From Mariniphaga sp. (lineage in GTDB: Bacteria; Bacteroidota; Bacteroidia; Bacteroidales; Prolixibacteraceae), in NCBI GenBank assembly GCA_024636975.1, contig JAGXGA010000032.1, forward strand, positions 82,466 to 146,465: a DNA stretch of 64,000 bases, read 5' to 3'. The notes beneath the pieces were generated by a model, which searched no databases, was not told the DNA's origin, and saw nothing but the letters and a program-made list of their open reading frames with translations. Positions within the stretch are counted from its first letter, which is position 1. The number at the start of each line of letters is the position of its first letter. Of the stretch, positions 18,305-27,111 are shown in pieces. The translations under genes were made by a program, and so were the position numbers.

Positions 18305-20263
18305 ATGAAAAAAATATTAGGATATTCGATGATTATGTTGGTACTAATGATAGTATCCAACTCATGTGAGGATGTTCTCGAACAGAAGGCTGTCGATTCT
18401 TTCAACGAAGAAACAGTGTTCGCAGACATTAACCTTACTGAAGCCTATTTGGGTGAATGCTACGATTACATCGGAGGCCAGGGAGGCTGGTGGAACAGAA
18501 ACAACTCCGGTACGCTTGGTTTGCGTGAAGATTTACTTGCCGCCGGAACCGATGAAATGCTGGGCATCCACCGTCCGAGTGAATATACCAACATTAAGGG
18601 AACAATGAGCCCCGACCAGTTGGGACACTTTGGAAACCCACGTTTCGACTGGATACGCTGGGAACCCATGTATTCAAACATTAAAAACGTGAACGTGTTA
18701 CTGGCAAATATTGACGAAGTGCCAGTAGCAAATGACGACGAAGCTGCGTGGATTGAAAGAATGAAGGGCGAAGCCTATTTTATCAGGGCATTTGACTATA
18801 CCAACCTTATGCGTTCTTATGGAGGTCTTGTGCTTGTTTCCGAACCTTATGAACTGGGAGAAGACTTTTTGTCGGCAACCCGTTCAAGTCTGGATGAAAC
18901 GCTGGATTTTATCATTTCTGATGTTGATCAGGCCATCCAGCTTCTTCCAATGAAAGATGACATTGAACAGGGACGGGCCACAAGAGGAGCAGCAGCTGCA
19001 CTAAAATCGCGTCTGTTAAGCTGGAGTACAGGTGAACTGATGCACGGAGCTTATTCTACTGATCCGCTGGTTTCTTTCCAGTCACATACGCGCGAATCGT
19101 TGCTGCAACAAGCAAAAGCAACGGCAAAAGCTATTATGGATGGAACATACGGGAAATATGCCTTAACCGGTTCAACTGACGATCCTCCATCGCTACTGAC
19201 CGAAGAAGACGTAATGGCATATTCAGATAACTTCTTCAACATTTTCACACAAACCGGTGAGTGGAACGATGAAGTAATATGGGGAGTTCAACACAACCAG
19301 GCCGATGGAAACCGCATCCGGCAGAACCAGTGGTGGGGTCCGAACGGATACCATAGCTGGGGGAACAACAATCCGCTGGAACCGGTAGTGCGTAAATTTG
19401 AAATGGCTGACGGAACGCCATTCGACTGGGATAAATACAACCCGGGCGATGAAAACTTCCGGGTTGCATCCAGTGAAGAACTGGCAGCCGACCCGGAAAG
19501 GAATCCTTACGTGGGGAGGGAACCACGTTTTTATGCTACAATTTTGTATGACGGCTCTCAGTGGCAACCACGCCCGAGTGATGCCGCCGGTATCGACCCG
19601 ACAGGTCTTGTACAAACCGGTTATTTCCTGAATACCAGCTACTCTGATTATGCCGGAATGGATCAGGAGACATTCAGAACACGTATAGATGCTTATATCA
19701 ATGCATCTACTGAAGATTACACGGCAGGACTGGATACCCGCCAGGGGCTGATTGAAGCCTGGAACGGAACCAAAAACGGATACTACGTGAAAAAATACCA
19801 GGAAATTGATATTGTCGGTCAGTACTTTCAAAACCGCAATACCTGGATTGAGTTACGCTATGCCGAAGTTATTATGGATTATGCAGAGGCTTGTATCGAG
19901 CTGGGTGATGTGGAAGAAGGCATCGATGCGCTTAACATGATCCGCAACCGTGCCGGATTACCCGACCGTGTTGCAGCCGATCAGGCGCAGGCCAGGGAAT
20001 GGTACCGCCATGAACGCCAGATTGAATTCTTTGGCGAAGGCGACCGTTATTACATGATGCGTAAATGGATGATTGCTGAAGATGTAATTACTGATGTACA
20101 CCCAATGAGAATTTATCATTTTGATGATGGAAGCATTTGGTATTACGATGAAATTACAAGTGTTGATGCAAGACAATTCAATCAGAATGCTTACTGGCAG
20201 CCTATTTCGCGAAATGAAATGAATAAGGCGCCACAATTGACAAACAATCCCGGTTACAATTAA
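18305..20263 (+). CDS. SusD/RagB-family substrate-binding lipoprotein
   Basis: Surface lipoprotein that caps the SusC channel and binds the ligand. The lipobox is SNSC near residue 21. The N-terminal SusD-like segment (FNEETVFADINLTEAYLGEC) and the C-terminal RagB-type region (AEVIMDYAEACIELGD, LNMIRNRAGLP, RHERQIEFFGEGDRYYMMRK) are both clear. At 652 residues it is on the long side for the family (usually 500-600). It directly follows SusC and ends just before a strong terminator, so the pair forms a two-gene operon. Confidence 0.95.
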   Translation: MKKILGYSMIMLVLMIVSNSCEDVLEQKAVDSFNEETVFADINLTEAYLGECYDYIGGQGGWWNRNNSGTLGLREDLLAAGTDEMLGIHRPSEYTNIKGTMSPDQLGHFGNPRFDWIRWEPMYSNIKNVNVLLANIDEVPVANDDEAAWIERMKGEAYFIRAFDYTNLMRSYGGLVLVSEPYELGEDFLSATRSSLDETLDFIISDVDQAIQLLPMKDDIEQGRATRGAAAALKSRLLSWSTGELMHGAYSTDPLVSFQSHTRESLLQQAKATAKAIMDGTYGKYALTGSTDDPPSLLTEEDVMAYSDNFFNIFTQTGEWNDEVIWGVQHNQADGNRIRQNQWWGPNGYHSWGNNNPLEPVVRKFEMADGTPFDWDKYNPGDENFRVASSEELAADPERNPYVGREPRFYATILYDGSQWQPRPSDAAGIDPTGLVQTGYFLNTSYSDYAGMDQETFRTRIDAYINASTEDYTAGLDTRQGLIEAWNGTKNGYYVKKYQEIDIVGQYFQNRNTWIELRYAEVIMDYAEACIELGDVEEGIDALNMIRNRAGLPDRVAADQAQAREWYRHERQIEFFGEGDRYYMMRKWMIAEDVITDVHPMRIYHFDDGSIWYYDEITSVDARQFNQNAYWQPISRNEMNKAPQLTNNPGYN

Positions 20264-20286
20264 TATTAGGTTTTGTTAGAAGGATG

Positions 20287-20316
20287 AAGACCGGCTCAAT
20301 TTGGGCCGGTCTTTTT
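20287..20316 (+). terminator. intrinsic terminator after susD
   Basis: AAGACCGGC and GCCGGTCTT form a perfect 9-bp stem followed by a T run, 24 bases after the SusD stop codon. It separates the SusC/SusD operon from the MFS gene, at least partly. Confidence 0.88.
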
Positions 20317-20368
20317 CAAATAACCTAAAACATAAAGTATAAACAACAATAAGAACTAAAAAAAGGTG

Positions 20369-21589
20369 ATGGCAAAATTCAAACTTTCTGTAATGATGCT
20401 CCTTCAATACATGATGTATGCAGTGTGGTGGGTTCCACTTGCAGCATACCTTACCAACCTGGAAGTGGGGAGCACCCAAAAAGCACTTATCCTGAGCTCT
20501 ATGGCCATAGGTTGCATGGCATCACCCCTGGTGGGTATGCTTGCCGACCGGTTTTGGCCGGCACAAAAAGTGCTGGCAGGTTTGAATTTAATTCATGGAA
20601 TTATGCTGATATGGGCAGGCACGACTAATAATCCTGATGTTTTATTTTTAAGCCTTTTACTGGCGATGCTGGCCTATATGCCATCCTGGAGTCTTACCAG
20701 TGCAATTGCTATGGCTCACCTGCCATCTGAAGAATTTCCAAAAATAAGGGTATTTGGCTCCATTGGGTGGGTCGCATCAGGCATTTTCAGCTTTATCTTT
20801 ATCCGGTTTCTGAATATAAATTTCGATGGGACAAACGTTCCATTCTATTGTGGTGCAGGTGTAAGTCTGTTTGCCGTGTACTTCAATCTTACGCTGCCTG
20901 ACACCCCTCCGCTGTCCAAAGGTCACAAAGCTGCCCTTATTGATGCTTTTGGCTTTAGATCAGTTCAACTGATGAAAGACCGGAATTTCTTTATTTTCAT
21001 TGTGCTGTCTTTCCTGTCGATGATCCCGTTTGCCATGTATTATTCTTACTTTTCAGAGTTCCTTCTTTACATCAATATCCAGTACATATCCATAACAATT
21101 AACTGGGGAGTTCTTGCCGAAATGGGATTTCTCCTGCTGGTTCCGCCAGCTATAAAAAAATTCGGATTGAGAAGAACCATGGCTTTAGGGTTGATTGCTT
21201 TAATTATCCGATATTCCTCCTTTTACCTGGGTGGTACAATAAACCAGCCCTGGATGTATTATATTGGTATTTTGATTCATGGCTTAATTTTTGGATTCTT
21301 TTATGTTGGCGGCCAGATATACATTGATAAAAAAGCTCCCAAACAGCTAAAATCACAAGCCCAGGGTTTTATATTCCTGGTAACCTTTGGTGCCGGATTA
21401 CTGGTCGGTAACTTTTTTTCAGCCCGGCTAATCGACTATTACACGACAGCCGACGGCTACAATTGGGAGGCAATCTGGATGGTTACCACGTTGCTCTCAG
21501 CAGGATTGCTGCTAATTTTTGTGCTTCTGTTTAAACCAGAAAAGGAATATCAAAAAGCAGCTTCTTTTTCCACCGCGGCTGGAGAGTAA
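20369..21589 (+). CDS. MFS transporter of the nucleoside:H+ symporter type
   Basis: An inner-membrane protein of about 12 hydrophobic segments and 406 residues. The N-terminus (LLQYMMYAVWWVPLAAYL) and the loop GMLADRFWPAQK match the nucleoside:H+ symporter subgroup (NupG/XapB-like). Many Bacteroidota members of this subgroup sit beside SusC/SusD genes and probably carry sugars or nucleosides. I set the start at the ATG at 20369 rather than the overlapping GTG at 20366. It follows the susD terminator by about 50 bases, so it may be transcribed by read-through or its own promoter. Confidence 0.85.
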   Translation: MAKFKLSVMMLLQYMMYAVWWVPLAAYLTNLEVGSTQKALILSSMAIGCMASPLVGMLADRFWPAQKVLAGLNLIHGIMLIWAGTTNNPDVLFLSLLLAMLAYMPSWSLTSAIAMAHLPSEEFPKIRVFGSIGWVASGIFSFIFIRFLNINFDGTNVPFYCGAGVSLFAVYFNLTLPDTPPLSKGHKAALIDAFGFRSVQLMKDRNFFIFIVLSFLSMIPFAMYYSYFSEFLLYINIQYISITINWGVLAEMGFLLLVPPAIKKFGLRRTMALGLIALIIRYSSFYLGGTINQPWMYYIGILIHGLIFGFFYVGGQIYIDKKAPKQLKSQAQGFIFLVTFGAGLLVGNFFSARLIDYYTTADGYNWEAIWMVTTLLSAGLLLIFVLLFKPEKEYQKAASFSTAAGE

Positions 21590-21644
21590 TAGGAAGCAAG
21601 CAAAAAAGGTTCTTCTCGATACTTAAAAAAAAATTTAAGTTATT

Positions 21645-23420
21645 TCAATTAAAAAATAAATAATACCAAAATGTATCGGCAAAATTTTGATGCAGTGCAC
21701 GCTGTGCCTGCAACCGACTGGAATTATTCTGTTGAAATACCTGATAGTATTGGTTAAAACGATGTTCCGTTTCTTTGCTGGAATCCAAATATTCCAGGTC
21801 AGGAAAGTCGCCCATCCGTAACATCTTATATCCTGATACCGCTTCATCAATATGCTTTGGCAAACGGGCATATTCGGCTTTTTCAAGTAACGGAAGATTT
21901 TTAACAACTCCTTCTATATCCTTGTTTAACAGCAACAGAGCGAACTTATATTCAATGGCAAAAACATTGGTTGAATCTGAAGCAAGAATATAATCGATGT
22001 TGGCTGCCGGCTCATCAGAGAGTACAAAAAAATCATTTATGGGCCTGTATTGCTTCGCCAGTCCCAGCTCAGGATGTGCATCTACCGCAACATCATTATA
22101 TAAAAGCAGACGAAAAGCATTGGCCTCTTTACGATAAAAAAAAGACTGTTCTAGAATATGGATATACTTTTCAGCGACTTTGTAGTTTCCGTTTATTAAT
22201 TCAGTCTTTATGAGCATTTTTAATCCTTCTGGAGTATATCCACGCATCACCATATATTCATAGGCCCACCGGTTTGCTTCGTTTACCATACCAAGTGAAT
22301 AATAAAATTGACCACCTCTTCGAAGCACCTCCCCTATGTTTTCCCATTTCAGAAAAAGTGTGCTTCCGTCAGGACTTTGTGGAAAATCAAAAAGTCGTCC
22401 GGTCAGCTGCCCTGTTTTTGCAAGAGCTATGTTGTTATGAAAAAGAGTGAGTTTATTGGTCGACGGAGCGGTTGAATTAAACGCAATTAGTTCATCGTAT
22501 TTTTCTTCATAAAATAACTTTTCGGTGTAAAAATAATGGCTGTTCTTTTTATCATGTCGAAAAACAAGTGCTACTACCAGAACCAGAACAACAACCAGGG
22601 GAGGGATTTGCTTCAGGATGGGTATTTCATTCATCCTGTTAAAAGGATAAATACCATTCATCTTATACAACAGCGGCAGCAAAACGACAAGTGCTGACAA
22701 CAGAAAGAATTCCCATGTCTGCATTCCTGTATTAAATGAAGAATAAGGAAATTGCATTAAACTTTTTGTTGTTGCATAAAACAGATACTCATTCGAAATA
22801 TAAAAAGCAAATGATGCCCAGAAAAAAATGGATCCCAAATGAATCCAACGTTCCTTTCCCTTGCTGGAAATCAAATAAAACGCGTACATCAGTAAAAACA
22901 GCCATGCAAATCCACCGGTAAGGAAATACCATAAAGGAAAAAATACAACATTCAACCATTTCCACTTGCTTTTGTACAAACGAATGGCTGCATAAAAAAT
23001 CCCCAGTTGCAATAAAATCCCCAGTGAGTTAACCGGTAAAAACTGGTAATGGGTATGTAAAAAAACAAATCCAGCCCCTAAGAGAAACGAAACAAAAAGA
23101 GAGCTGCTGCCTGCAATTGTTCTTCCTGCCAATACTGAAATCCGAACAATAAGCAGCATTATGAATGCAAGCAGGAAAGCACCTAAATTTTCAATATAAT
23201 AAAGAGCTATAAAAAGTTTTCCTAAATAATCAAGAAATCCACCCGGCTGTTTCAGATGTTCCCCCAGGTATGCAAAAGAAACCAAAAATAAACTGGATTT
23301 TTCCTGATAGAAAAAGATGTAGTTTGCAATCCAACTGAAATAAATGAATGAAATCAGAAAGAACAACAGGTAAAGTAACCCAATGGATAGTTTCTTCATT
23401 TTATTGTTGGTATTTTGCAT
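21645..23420 (-). CDS. DUF6057-like polytopic membrane protein with helical repeat domain
   Basis: The first 300 residues contain about nine to ten hydrophobic segments. The C-terminal 280 residues are soluble, helical and TPR-like (LYYNDVAVDAHPELGLAKQY, MLIKTELINGNYKVAEKYIH). From memory it matches the Bacteroidota family annotated DUF6057, whose function is unknown. The ATG at 23420 is chosen because the longer frame from 23477 overlaps the preceding gene. It begins ten bases after that gene, a heme-motif beta-propeller lipoprotein, so the two are almost certainly one operon acting together at the envelope. Confidence 0.7.
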   Translation of the reverse strand: MQNTNNKMKKLSIGLLYLLFFLISFIYFSWIANYIFFYQEKSSLFLVSFAYLGEHLKQPGGFLDYLGKLFIALYYIENLGAFLLAFIMLLIVRISVLAGRTIAGSSSLFVSFLLGAGFVFLHTHYQFLPVNSLGILLQLGIFYAAIRLYKSKWKWLNVVFFPLWYFLTGGFAWLFLLMYAFYLISSKGKERWIHLGSIFFWASFAFYISNEYLFYATTKSLMQFPYSSFNTGMQTWEFFLLSALVVLLPLLYKMNGIYPFNRMNEIPILKQIPPLVVVLVLVVALVFRHDKKNSHYFYTEKLFYEEKYDELIAFNSTAPSTNKLTLFHNNIALAKTGQLTGRLFDFPQSPDGSTLFLKWENIGEVLRRGGQFYYSLGMVNEANRWAYEYMVMRGYTPEGLKMLIKTELINGNYKVAEKYIHILEQSFFYRKEANAFRLLLYNDVAVDAHPELGLAKQYRPINDFFVLSDEPAANIDYILASDSTNVFAIEYKFALLLLNKDIEGVVKNLPLLEKAEYARLPKHIDEAVSGYKMLRMGDFPDLEYLDSSKETEHRFNQYYQVFQQNNSSRLQAQRALHQNFADTFWYYLFFN

Positions 23421-23430
23421 CGTTAACAAA

Positions 23431-24897
23431 TTATTGTTGTGCCCAATTAACTTGTACGGGTTTGCTTTTGGCAGCATTTTTCAATTGACCCGGAGTGAAT
23501 GAAACTGCAGCCGTAGCAAATTCGGGAATATTAAATGTTTTTATAAAGCGACTGTAAAAGAGTGGATCTTTTTGCGGCAAAACAAAAGGTTTCCCCATTT
23601 CTCCGTTTCTAGCAACATAAGCCATATAAGGCCTGGCAGAAAGCCCGTCACCTCGTTTACTGCTAAACAACAGCCACCTTCCGCTGGAAGACCAGGAATG
23701 ATAACTTTCGGTAAATTCGCTATTAACAGGTATGGCTTTAACGGTTAAATCAGAAAGATTAATTGCATAGAGATCTGCCTCTTTATGCCATATAGGAAAA
23801 CAACCATAATCATGCATTGTAAAAACCAGTGTTTTTCCATCGGGCGCTATTCGTGGAAACGAAACGCTTTTGTTTTGTAACGAAGCCTCAAAAACCGTAT
23901 CAACTTTACCAAAAGCCCTGTTTACAGAATCAAAGGAAATCCGGCACAAATCATAATGAATGGCGCGGTAATCGTATCCCTCTTCAATCTGCCTCGCCCT
24001 GCAGAAATAAAGCATTCTGCCATCGGGAGACCATTCCGGATAAGTATCCATGTACAGATGTTTAAGATCAACCGGAATATCCATTATTTCATTCTTTTCC
24101 CGGTCATAAAGCACAAGAGAGGAGTTTAAGTCTGAGACTTCAATTTTTTTTAAAGCAGAGGCATGGAACTGCTGCACCACTTTATTTGATGAAAATGCAA
24201 CATACCTCCCTGAAGGATGCCAACGCGGATAGACCGCACCATTCTCCATTTCATCCGTTTTCAGGTTAACTTTTTCCAACTTGCCATTTTTCTGAAAATA
24301 AGTTCCACCAAGCGAACCTCTTACATGAAAAAGAAAATCTGTATTATTTTGGGCATTGAAGGAATGACAATTTACACAATTCTGTTCCAGCACGTTATTT
24401 TCGACTACTGTTCGCTCCTTAAAACTTTCAAGATGACGTTGCACAATAGAAATTTCAGTCCAGCTTTCATATCCTGGATACAATAGGCGATAGTATAAAA
24501 AAGCATCAATTGAGTCAGGTGAAACAAACTGGGTAAACTTAGAAAACCGAAACCACTTTCCTTCTTCTTTGGAATAAATTGTATAAGTTAATGTGTCGTT
24601 TTTATTCTGAATTAACAATTTCTTCCATTTTTTTAAAGGAAAACGAATTACTCCATCATTCGAGGTAACATTTACAGGAGTACCCTTTTTTCCCACTACT
24701 TCTATATAAAATTGATTCCCTTTCTCCACAATAAAGAAATTCATAGGAGCAATATTTAACGGAAGTGATATATCGGCATAGTCCGGTTGTAATTCTGGCA
24801 GGCGTTTATAATCCTGCAGATTTGCATCAGGTTTTGTTTTGCAGGAATATACCAGAAGAATCAGGATAAGTAAATATTGAAGATGGTTTAGGTTCAT
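23431..24897 (-). CDS. lipoprotein with CxxCH heme motif and TolB/PD40 beta-propeller
   Basis: Signal peptide with lipobox VYSC, so anchored in the envelope. A single c-type heme motif CVNCH lies near residue 180, followed by WD40-like PD40 propeller blades (YPRWHPSGRYVAFSSNK, YPEWSPDGRMLYFCRARQ, SFPRIAPDGKTLVFTMHD, YHSWSSSGRWLLFSSKRG). About 170 residues before the heme motif form a beta-rich domain of unknown type. The ATG at 24897 starts the signal; a TTG at 24915 would add six residues. It is the first gene of an operon with a polytopic DUF6057-like protein. Whether heme is really attached is not provable from sequence, but the full CxxCH within an exported protein supports it. Confidence 0.75.
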   Translation of the reverse strand: MNLNHLQYLLILILLVYSCKTKPDANLQDYKRLPELQPDYADISLPLNIAPMNFFIVEKGNQFYIEVVGKKGTPVNVTSNDGVIRFPLKKWKKLLIQNKNDTLTYTIYSKEEGKWFRFSKFTQFVSPDSIDAFLYYRLLYPGYESWTEISIVQRHLESFKERTVVENNVLEQNCVNCHSFNAQNNTDFLFHVRGSLGGTYFQKNGKLEKVNLKTDEMENGAVYPRWHPSGRYVAFSSNKVVQQFHASALKKIEVSDLNSSLVLYDREKNEIMDIPVDLKHLYMDTYPEWSPDGRMLYFCRARQIEEGYDYRAIHYDLCRISFDSVNRAFGKVDTVFEASLQNKSVSFPRIAPDGKTLVFTMHDYGCFPIWHKEADLYAINLSDLTVKAIPVNSEFTESYHSWSSSGRWLLFSSKRGDGLSARPYMAYVARNGEMGKPFVLPQKDPLFYSRFIKTFNIPEFATAAVSFTPGQLKNAAKSKPVQVNWAQQ

Positions 24898-25026
24898 TTT
24901 TTCTATTTTACTCAAAAATATAAAATATACTTTTAAAAGCAGGAAATATTAAAATCATTTTAATATAAAAAATTACCTTAAACTTTAAATTTATCAGAAA
25001 AAAGTGAAATTTACTTTCAATTCATT

Positions 25027-25055
25027 TTGATTTATAAATATAGTTTTTACATTTG
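25027..25055 (+). promoter_or_regulatory. Bacteroidota-type promoter of the ilv operon
   Basis: A -33 element (TTG at 25027-25029, within TTTTG) and a -7 element TACATTTG (25048-25055) are 18 bases apart, close to the Bacteroidota consensus TTTG-N19-21-TAnnTTTG. The predicted transcript starts near 25062, giving an 18-base leader before the attenuator peptide. Confidence 0.7.
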
Positions 25056-25079
25056 CCTCTATAAATGAGTTTTTAAGAA

Positions 25080-25151
25080 ATGAAATTATTTGCTACATAT
25101 ATTATTCTAGTCGTCCTCGTGGTCATTTCCAGTATTACCGGGGAAGGATAG
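25080..25151 (+). CDS. ilvL: ilv leader peptide (attenuator peptide)
   Basis: A 23-codon open frame starting at an ATG. Codons 8-16 encode nine consecutive branched-chain residues (Ile Ile Leu Val Val Leu Val Val Ile), with a further Ile at 19 and a Leu at 3. It lies between a good promoter and an intrinsic terminator upstream of ilvD. The composition is that of a leader peptide whose translation speed senses charged Ile, Leu and Val tRNAs. Its last codons (25139-25147) are identical to the 3' arm of the terminator, so ribosome position decides which RNA stem forms. The symbol is by analogy with enteric ilvL, not homology. Confidence 0.85.
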   Translation: MKLFATYIILVVLVVISSITGEG

Positions 25152-25210
25152 AATTATATGTAATTAAAAAATACGTACTGGCCTTTCCCGAAAACGGGGA
25201 AGGCTTTTTT
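25139..25210 (+). promoter_or_regulatory. ilv transcription attenuator (antiterminator/terminator switch)
   Basis: Segment 1 CGGGGAAGG (25139-25147, in the end of the leader peptide) can pair with segment 2 CCTTTCCCG (25182-25190) over nine base pairs. Segment 2, as GCCTTTCCCG (25181-25190), can instead pair with segment 3 CGGGGAAGGC (25195-25204) over ten base pairs, followed by TTTTTT: an intrinsic terminator ending at 25210. The two pairings exclude each other. A ribosome stalled on the Ile/Leu/Val codons leaves segment 1 free and favours read-through; one that reaches the stop at 25149 covers segment 1 and favours termination. Confidence 0.85.
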
Positions 25211-25242
25211 AATAAAAAAACAGCAAAAAAAGAGTTAAAAGT

Positions 25243-27075
25243 ATGCAAATTCCATTACGAAGCAACACTACTACCCAGGGCCGCAGAATGGCCGGCGCCC
25301 GAAGCCTTTGGCGGGCCAACGGTATGAAAGAGGAACATTTTGGGCGGCCTGTAATTGCCGTTGTAAACTCATTTACCCAGTTTGTTCCCGGCCATGCCCA
25401 CCTGCACACCATCGGGCAATATATTAAAAGCCTTATCGAAAAAGAAGGGTATTTTGGCGCAGAATTTAATACAATTGCCATCGACGACGGCATTGCAATG
25501 GGGCACGATGGTATGCTGTACTCGCTTCCTTCGCGCGATGTTATAGCCGACAGTGTTGAATACATGTGCAACGGACATAAGGTGGATGCAATGATTTGCA
25601 TATCGAACTGTGATAAAATAACGCCCGGCATGCTGATGGCTGCCATGCGTCTTAATATTCCCGCCGTATTTGTTTCAGGCGGACCAATGGAAGCCGGTGA
25701 AATTGGAAATAAACATTACGACCTGGTAGATGCAATGGTTATGGCTGCCGATCAGTCGGTTTCCGATCAGGAACTTGAAACCATTGAACAGAATGCATGC
25801 CCCACTTGCGGTTCATGCTCCGGAATGTTTACCGCCAATTCAATGAACTGTCTTGCCGAAGCTATCGGCCTGGCATTGCCTGGCAACGGAACCATTGTTG
25901 CCACACATGCTAACCGTAAAAAGCTTTTTGAAGAAGGAGTGGAAAAAATTCTTTCTGCTACCAAAAAATATTATTTTGAAGGCGACGAATCGGTATTGCC
26001 ACGAAATATTGCCAACCGGGATGCATTTTTAAATGCCATGAAACTGGATATTGCCATGGGTGGTTCAACAAATACTGTGTTGCACCTGCTGGCCATTGCT
26101 CATGAAGCAGGAGTGGAATTCACAATGAATGACATCGACCGGCTTTCAAAAATTACTCCGAATCTCTGTAAAGTAGCACCCAGCTCACATTACCATGTTC
26201 AGGATGTGAACCGTGCAGGAGGAATTCTTTCAATAATGGCTGAACTCGACAGGGCAGGTCTTATGGAAACCTCGGTGAACCGCATTGATGGCCGCACGCT
26301 TAAAGAAGCCATTAAAGCCTATGATATCACACAGCCCTCCCTTTCGGCCGATGCCATGCAACGCTATCTTTCTTCACCCGGAGATGGAAAAAGAAACCTG
26401 GTACTGGCATCGCAGGAAAACTATTATCCGGAACTGGACACCGACCGGGAAAAAGGATGCATACGTAATATGGAAAATGCTTACAACAAAGAAGGCGGTC
26501 TGGCTGTTCTTTACGGCAACATTGCTGAAAAAGGATGCATAGTAAAAACTGCCGGAGTGGATACCTCAGTATTTAAATTTACAGGTACTGCTAAAGTGTT
26601 CGATTCGCAAGATGATGCCGTTAACGGAATTATAGGCGACAAGGTGCAAAAAGGTGATATAGTGATTATCCGTTACGAAGGGCCAAAAGGCGGGCCGGGA
26701 ATGCAGGAGATGCTCTACCCCACTTCCTATATCAAATCGATGCAGCTCGATAAATACTGCGCATTGATAACTGATGGACGTTTTTCAGGTGGAACATCAG
26801 GATTGTCGATAGGACATGTTTCTCCTGAAGCGGCTGCCGGTGGGGCCATAGGATTGATTAAGGAAAATGATGTTATTGAAATTGATATTGCAAGCCGCTC
26901 AATCAATCTGAAGATTTCAGATGAGGAACTTACAGCACGAAGAATGCTGGAGGAAGCAAAAGGCAATGCCGCCTTTACACCGGCTGAACGGAAAAGAGAA
27001 GTTTCAAAAGCGCTGAAAGCATATGCAAGTTTGGTTTCATCAGCCGATATGGGCGCCGTTCGTTTAATTGATTAA
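25243..27075 (+). CDS. ilvD: dihydroxy-acid dehydratase
   Basis: Dehydrates 2,3-dihydroxy acids to the 2-keto acids of valine and isoleucine synthesis. It has Fe-S cluster cysteines in SNCDKITPG (C123) and [10 protein letters not shown]. The N-terminal [10 protein letters not shown] has Phe where [2Fe-2S] plant-type enzymes have Cys, pointing to the oxygen-sensitive [4Fe-4S] E. coli type. Conserved [20 protein letters not shown] is near the C-terminus. At 610 residues it is full length. It is the first structural gene after the attenuator and leads an operon with ilvB, ilvN and ilvC. The start is the ATG 32 bases after the terminator. Confidence 0.97.
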   Translation: MQIPLRSNTTTQGRRMAGARSLWRANGMKEEHFGRPVIAVVNSFTQFVPGHAHLHTIGQYIKSLIEKEGYFGAEFNTIAIDDGIAMGHDGMLYSLPSRDVIADSVEYMCNGHKVDAMICISNCDKITPGMLMAAMRLNIPAVFVSGGPMEAGEIGNKHYDLVDAMVMAADQSVSDQELETIEQNACPTCGSCSGMFTANSMNCLAEAIGLALPGNGTIVATHANRKKLFEEGVEKILSATKKYYFEGDESVLPRNIANRDAFLNAMKLDIAMGGSTNTVLHLLAIAHEAGVEFTMNDIDRLSKITPNLCKVAPSSHYHVQDVNRAGGILSIMAELDRAGLMETSVNRIDGRTLKEAIKAYDITQPSLSADAMQRYLSSPGDGKRNLVLASQENYYPELDTDREKGCIRNMENAYNKEGGLAVLYGNIAEKGCIVKTAGVDTSVFKFTGTAKVFDSQDDAVNGIIGDKVQKGDIVIIRYEGPKGGPGMQEMLYPTSYIKSMQLDKYCALITDGRFSGGTSGLSIGHVSPEAAAGGAIGLIKENDVIEIDIASRSINLKISDEELTARRMLEEAKGNAAFTPAERKREVSKALKAYASLVSSADMGAVRLID

Positions 27076-27111
27076 AAATATTAAGTAGAAATTATTATAA
27101 AATCTTGAGAT

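Noticed and set aside
19223..19831. A 202-codon antisense frame inside the SusD gene
   Set aside because: It lies wholly opposite a strong SusD coding sequence and encodes no recognisable domain; it is a shadow of the codon bias of the real gene.
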